A DNA stretch of 14,550 bases. Source: Sulfolobus sp. UBA167 (GTDB lineage: Archaea; Thermoproteota; Thermoprotei_A; Sulfolobales; Sulfolobaceae). Position numbers and translations under genes: made by a program. Below are positions 13,986 through 14,550 of this stretch, piece by piece. Under the pieces are notes generated by a model. The model saw only the letters and a program-made list of their open reading frames with translations, searched no databases and was not told where the DNA came from. Position 1 is the stretch's first letter, and each line of letters begins with the position of its first letter. The stretch is from the NCBI GenBank assembly GCA_002495845.1, contig DAHF01000131.1, positions 16,109 through 30,658 of the forward strand, given 5' to 3'.

Positions 13986-14328
13986 TCCGGCTCCTTATGA
14001 TGACCTCGATGTAGGCAGATTAATGAAGATGATTATTCCCGTCTGAACGGAAGATATAAGATGAACACTTCTTACTATTTCTAAGCTGATGAGAAGAGGG
14101 TCGATTGATCGATGAAATGCGCTGGAAATGCTGACCCATGGACATGACCGTTAGAGAGATGAGAAGGGTTACGGTTTTAGGTGACTTGTAGAGTTTTGAT
14201 CTCAGCTGTTAAGCATTTGGTGAGTCCGTTATTGCCATGAGTTTTCGGGGCAGGTCCTTGAGGCTGGGCTCAAGTTCTGTTGCGCTCAGACAACCTGATG
14301 GCTAACAGTTGTAGGCAAGGCTCCGGGA
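13986..14328 (+). ncRNA. Candidate structured non-coding RNA downstream of tRNA-Ser, unidentified
   Basis: This is about 340 nt with no ORF of note, yet visibly richer in GC than the AT-rich DNA that follows at 14329. The ends can pair: CCGG (13987-13990) with CCGG (14323-14326), a 2x2 loop, then CCTT (13993-13996) with AAGG (14317-14320). Internal hairpins include CCGT-CTGA-ACGG (14039-14050), GGGTC/GACCC (14098-14102 with 14133-14137), ACCGT/ACGGT (14147-14151 with 14171-14175), GGCAG..CTTGAG-GCTGGG-CTCAAG..CTGTT (14249-14281) and ACAAC/GTTGT (14290-14294 with 14308-14312). I find neither the GAGGAAAGUCC core of RNase P RNA nor the GGAA/AGCA helix 8 of SRP RNA. It may be co-transcribed with the tRNA. 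Strand and limits are inferred. Confidence 0.45.
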
Positions 14329-14550
14329 ATTAAGATATGAATTAAATAAAAATAATTTAAAATAGAATAATAGTATCTGAAAAACTTTTCTTATACTATA
14401 TATTATTCATATAGAATAAATTGAACATGTCAACTAAGCATCCATGAACTGCTTATTCGATCTGTTGAATATTTTTACATTAAATTACTATTATCTTAAT
14501 TTAATTGATCTTAAGTTCTACAATTTTAGCTTGTGAAATCTCTTAAACGT
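14329..14550. other. AT-rich intergenic stretch
   Basis: No gene is visible. The sequence drops sharply in GC after 14328. It contains a T-rich run after an A-run (AAAAACTTTTC, about 14380-14390) that could end the upstream transcript. It also has a small inverted repeat TTATTC-ATATA-GAATAA (14403-14419) and several TATA-like tracts that could serve a gene beyond the right edge. No copy of the tRNA 3' end, integrase or insertion sequence terminus is seen. Confidence 0.4.

Noticed and set aside
14003..14018. Fragment of 23S rRNA (ACCTCGATGT resembles the CACCTCGATGT segment)
   Set aside because: The match is about ten bases and the flanking rRNA sequence does not continue. Chance similarity is more likely.
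14084..14117. Hammerhead ribozyme core (CTGATGA ... GAAA)
   Set aside because: The sequence right after CTGATGA does not pair with the bases right before GAAA to make stem II, and no stem III with a cleavage triplet follows.
13986..14328. RNase P RNA or 7S/SRP RNA
   Set aside because: Neither strand shows the GAGGAAAGUCC core of RNase P or the GGAA/AGCA helix 8 signature of SRP RNA, and there is no rod-like pairing of the two ends. A covariance-model search would settle it.
13902..14550. Integrated virus or plasmid at the tRNA-Ser gene
   Set aside because: No integrase, no second copy of the tRNA 3' end and no mobile-element gene is visible within the window.
1..14550. CRISPR array, transposase or restriction/defence system
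   Set aside because: No regularly spaced direct repeats and no transposase, nuclease or defence-type domains were seen. The genes are conserved housekeeping and metabolic ones.

Overview
The window looks like chromosomal DNA of a thermoacidophilic crenarchaeon of the order Sulfolobales. Four things point there: the lineage-specific RNA polymerase subunit Rpo13, two different subunits of the heterotrimeric PCNA clamp, an archaeal-type riboflavin pathway, and a cbf5 gene interrupted by an archaeal bulge-helix-bulge intron. Base composition appears to be in the mid-40s % GC by eye, which would suit a Metallosphaera-like member, but the genus is not settled. Genes are tightly packed. Many promoters lie about 25-30 nt upstream of the start codon, as expected for leaderless mRNAs, and GTG/TTG starts are common inside operons.

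Layout. (1) 1-257, minus: the 5' part of a PCNA3-like clamp gene, running off the left edge. It is divergent from cobB (306-1601, plus; cobyrinate a,c-diamide synthase), whose 3' end overlaps a convergent four-helix membrane protein gene (1570-2343, minus). (2) 2382-2924, plus: a secreted, membrane-anchored protein dense in N-glycosylation sequons. (3) 2960-6304, plus: a riboflavin/F420 precursor operon, ribB-ribC-ribH-arfA followed by an MtaD/SsnA-like amidohydrolase, with overlapping stop and start codons. (4) 9060-6276, minus: an operon of a multi-pass membrane HerA-like ATPase, rpo13 and pcna1. (5) 9202-13884, plus: Lhr-family helicase, ribosomal protein L14e, cbf5 and an RsmC/MJ0882-like methyltransferase. 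(6) 13902-13985: tRNA-Ser(UGA), followed by about 340 nt without an ORF that can be folded into several helices including an end-closing one, then about 220 nt of AT-rich DNA.

How they work together. ArfA opens GTP to start the pyrimidine branch. RibB makes the four-carbon unit, RibH joins the two, and RibC dismutates lumazine to riboflavin. The amidohydrolase at the end of this operon carries a deaminase-type metal site (HxH, HxxE, H, D), which makes it a candidate for an unassigned step of the archaeal pathway. PCNA1 and PCNA3 are two of the three subunits of one clamp, and Rpo13 ties the minus operon to transcription. L14e, Cbf5 and tRNA-Ser belong to translation and RNA modification.

The strongest observations are these. 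A 17-nt BHB intron in cbf5 splits the codon of the catalytic aspartate, so only spliced mRNA encodes an active enzyme. An unidentified, apparently structured RNA lies directly downstream of tRNA-Ser. The deaminase-like gene sits in the riboflavin operon.
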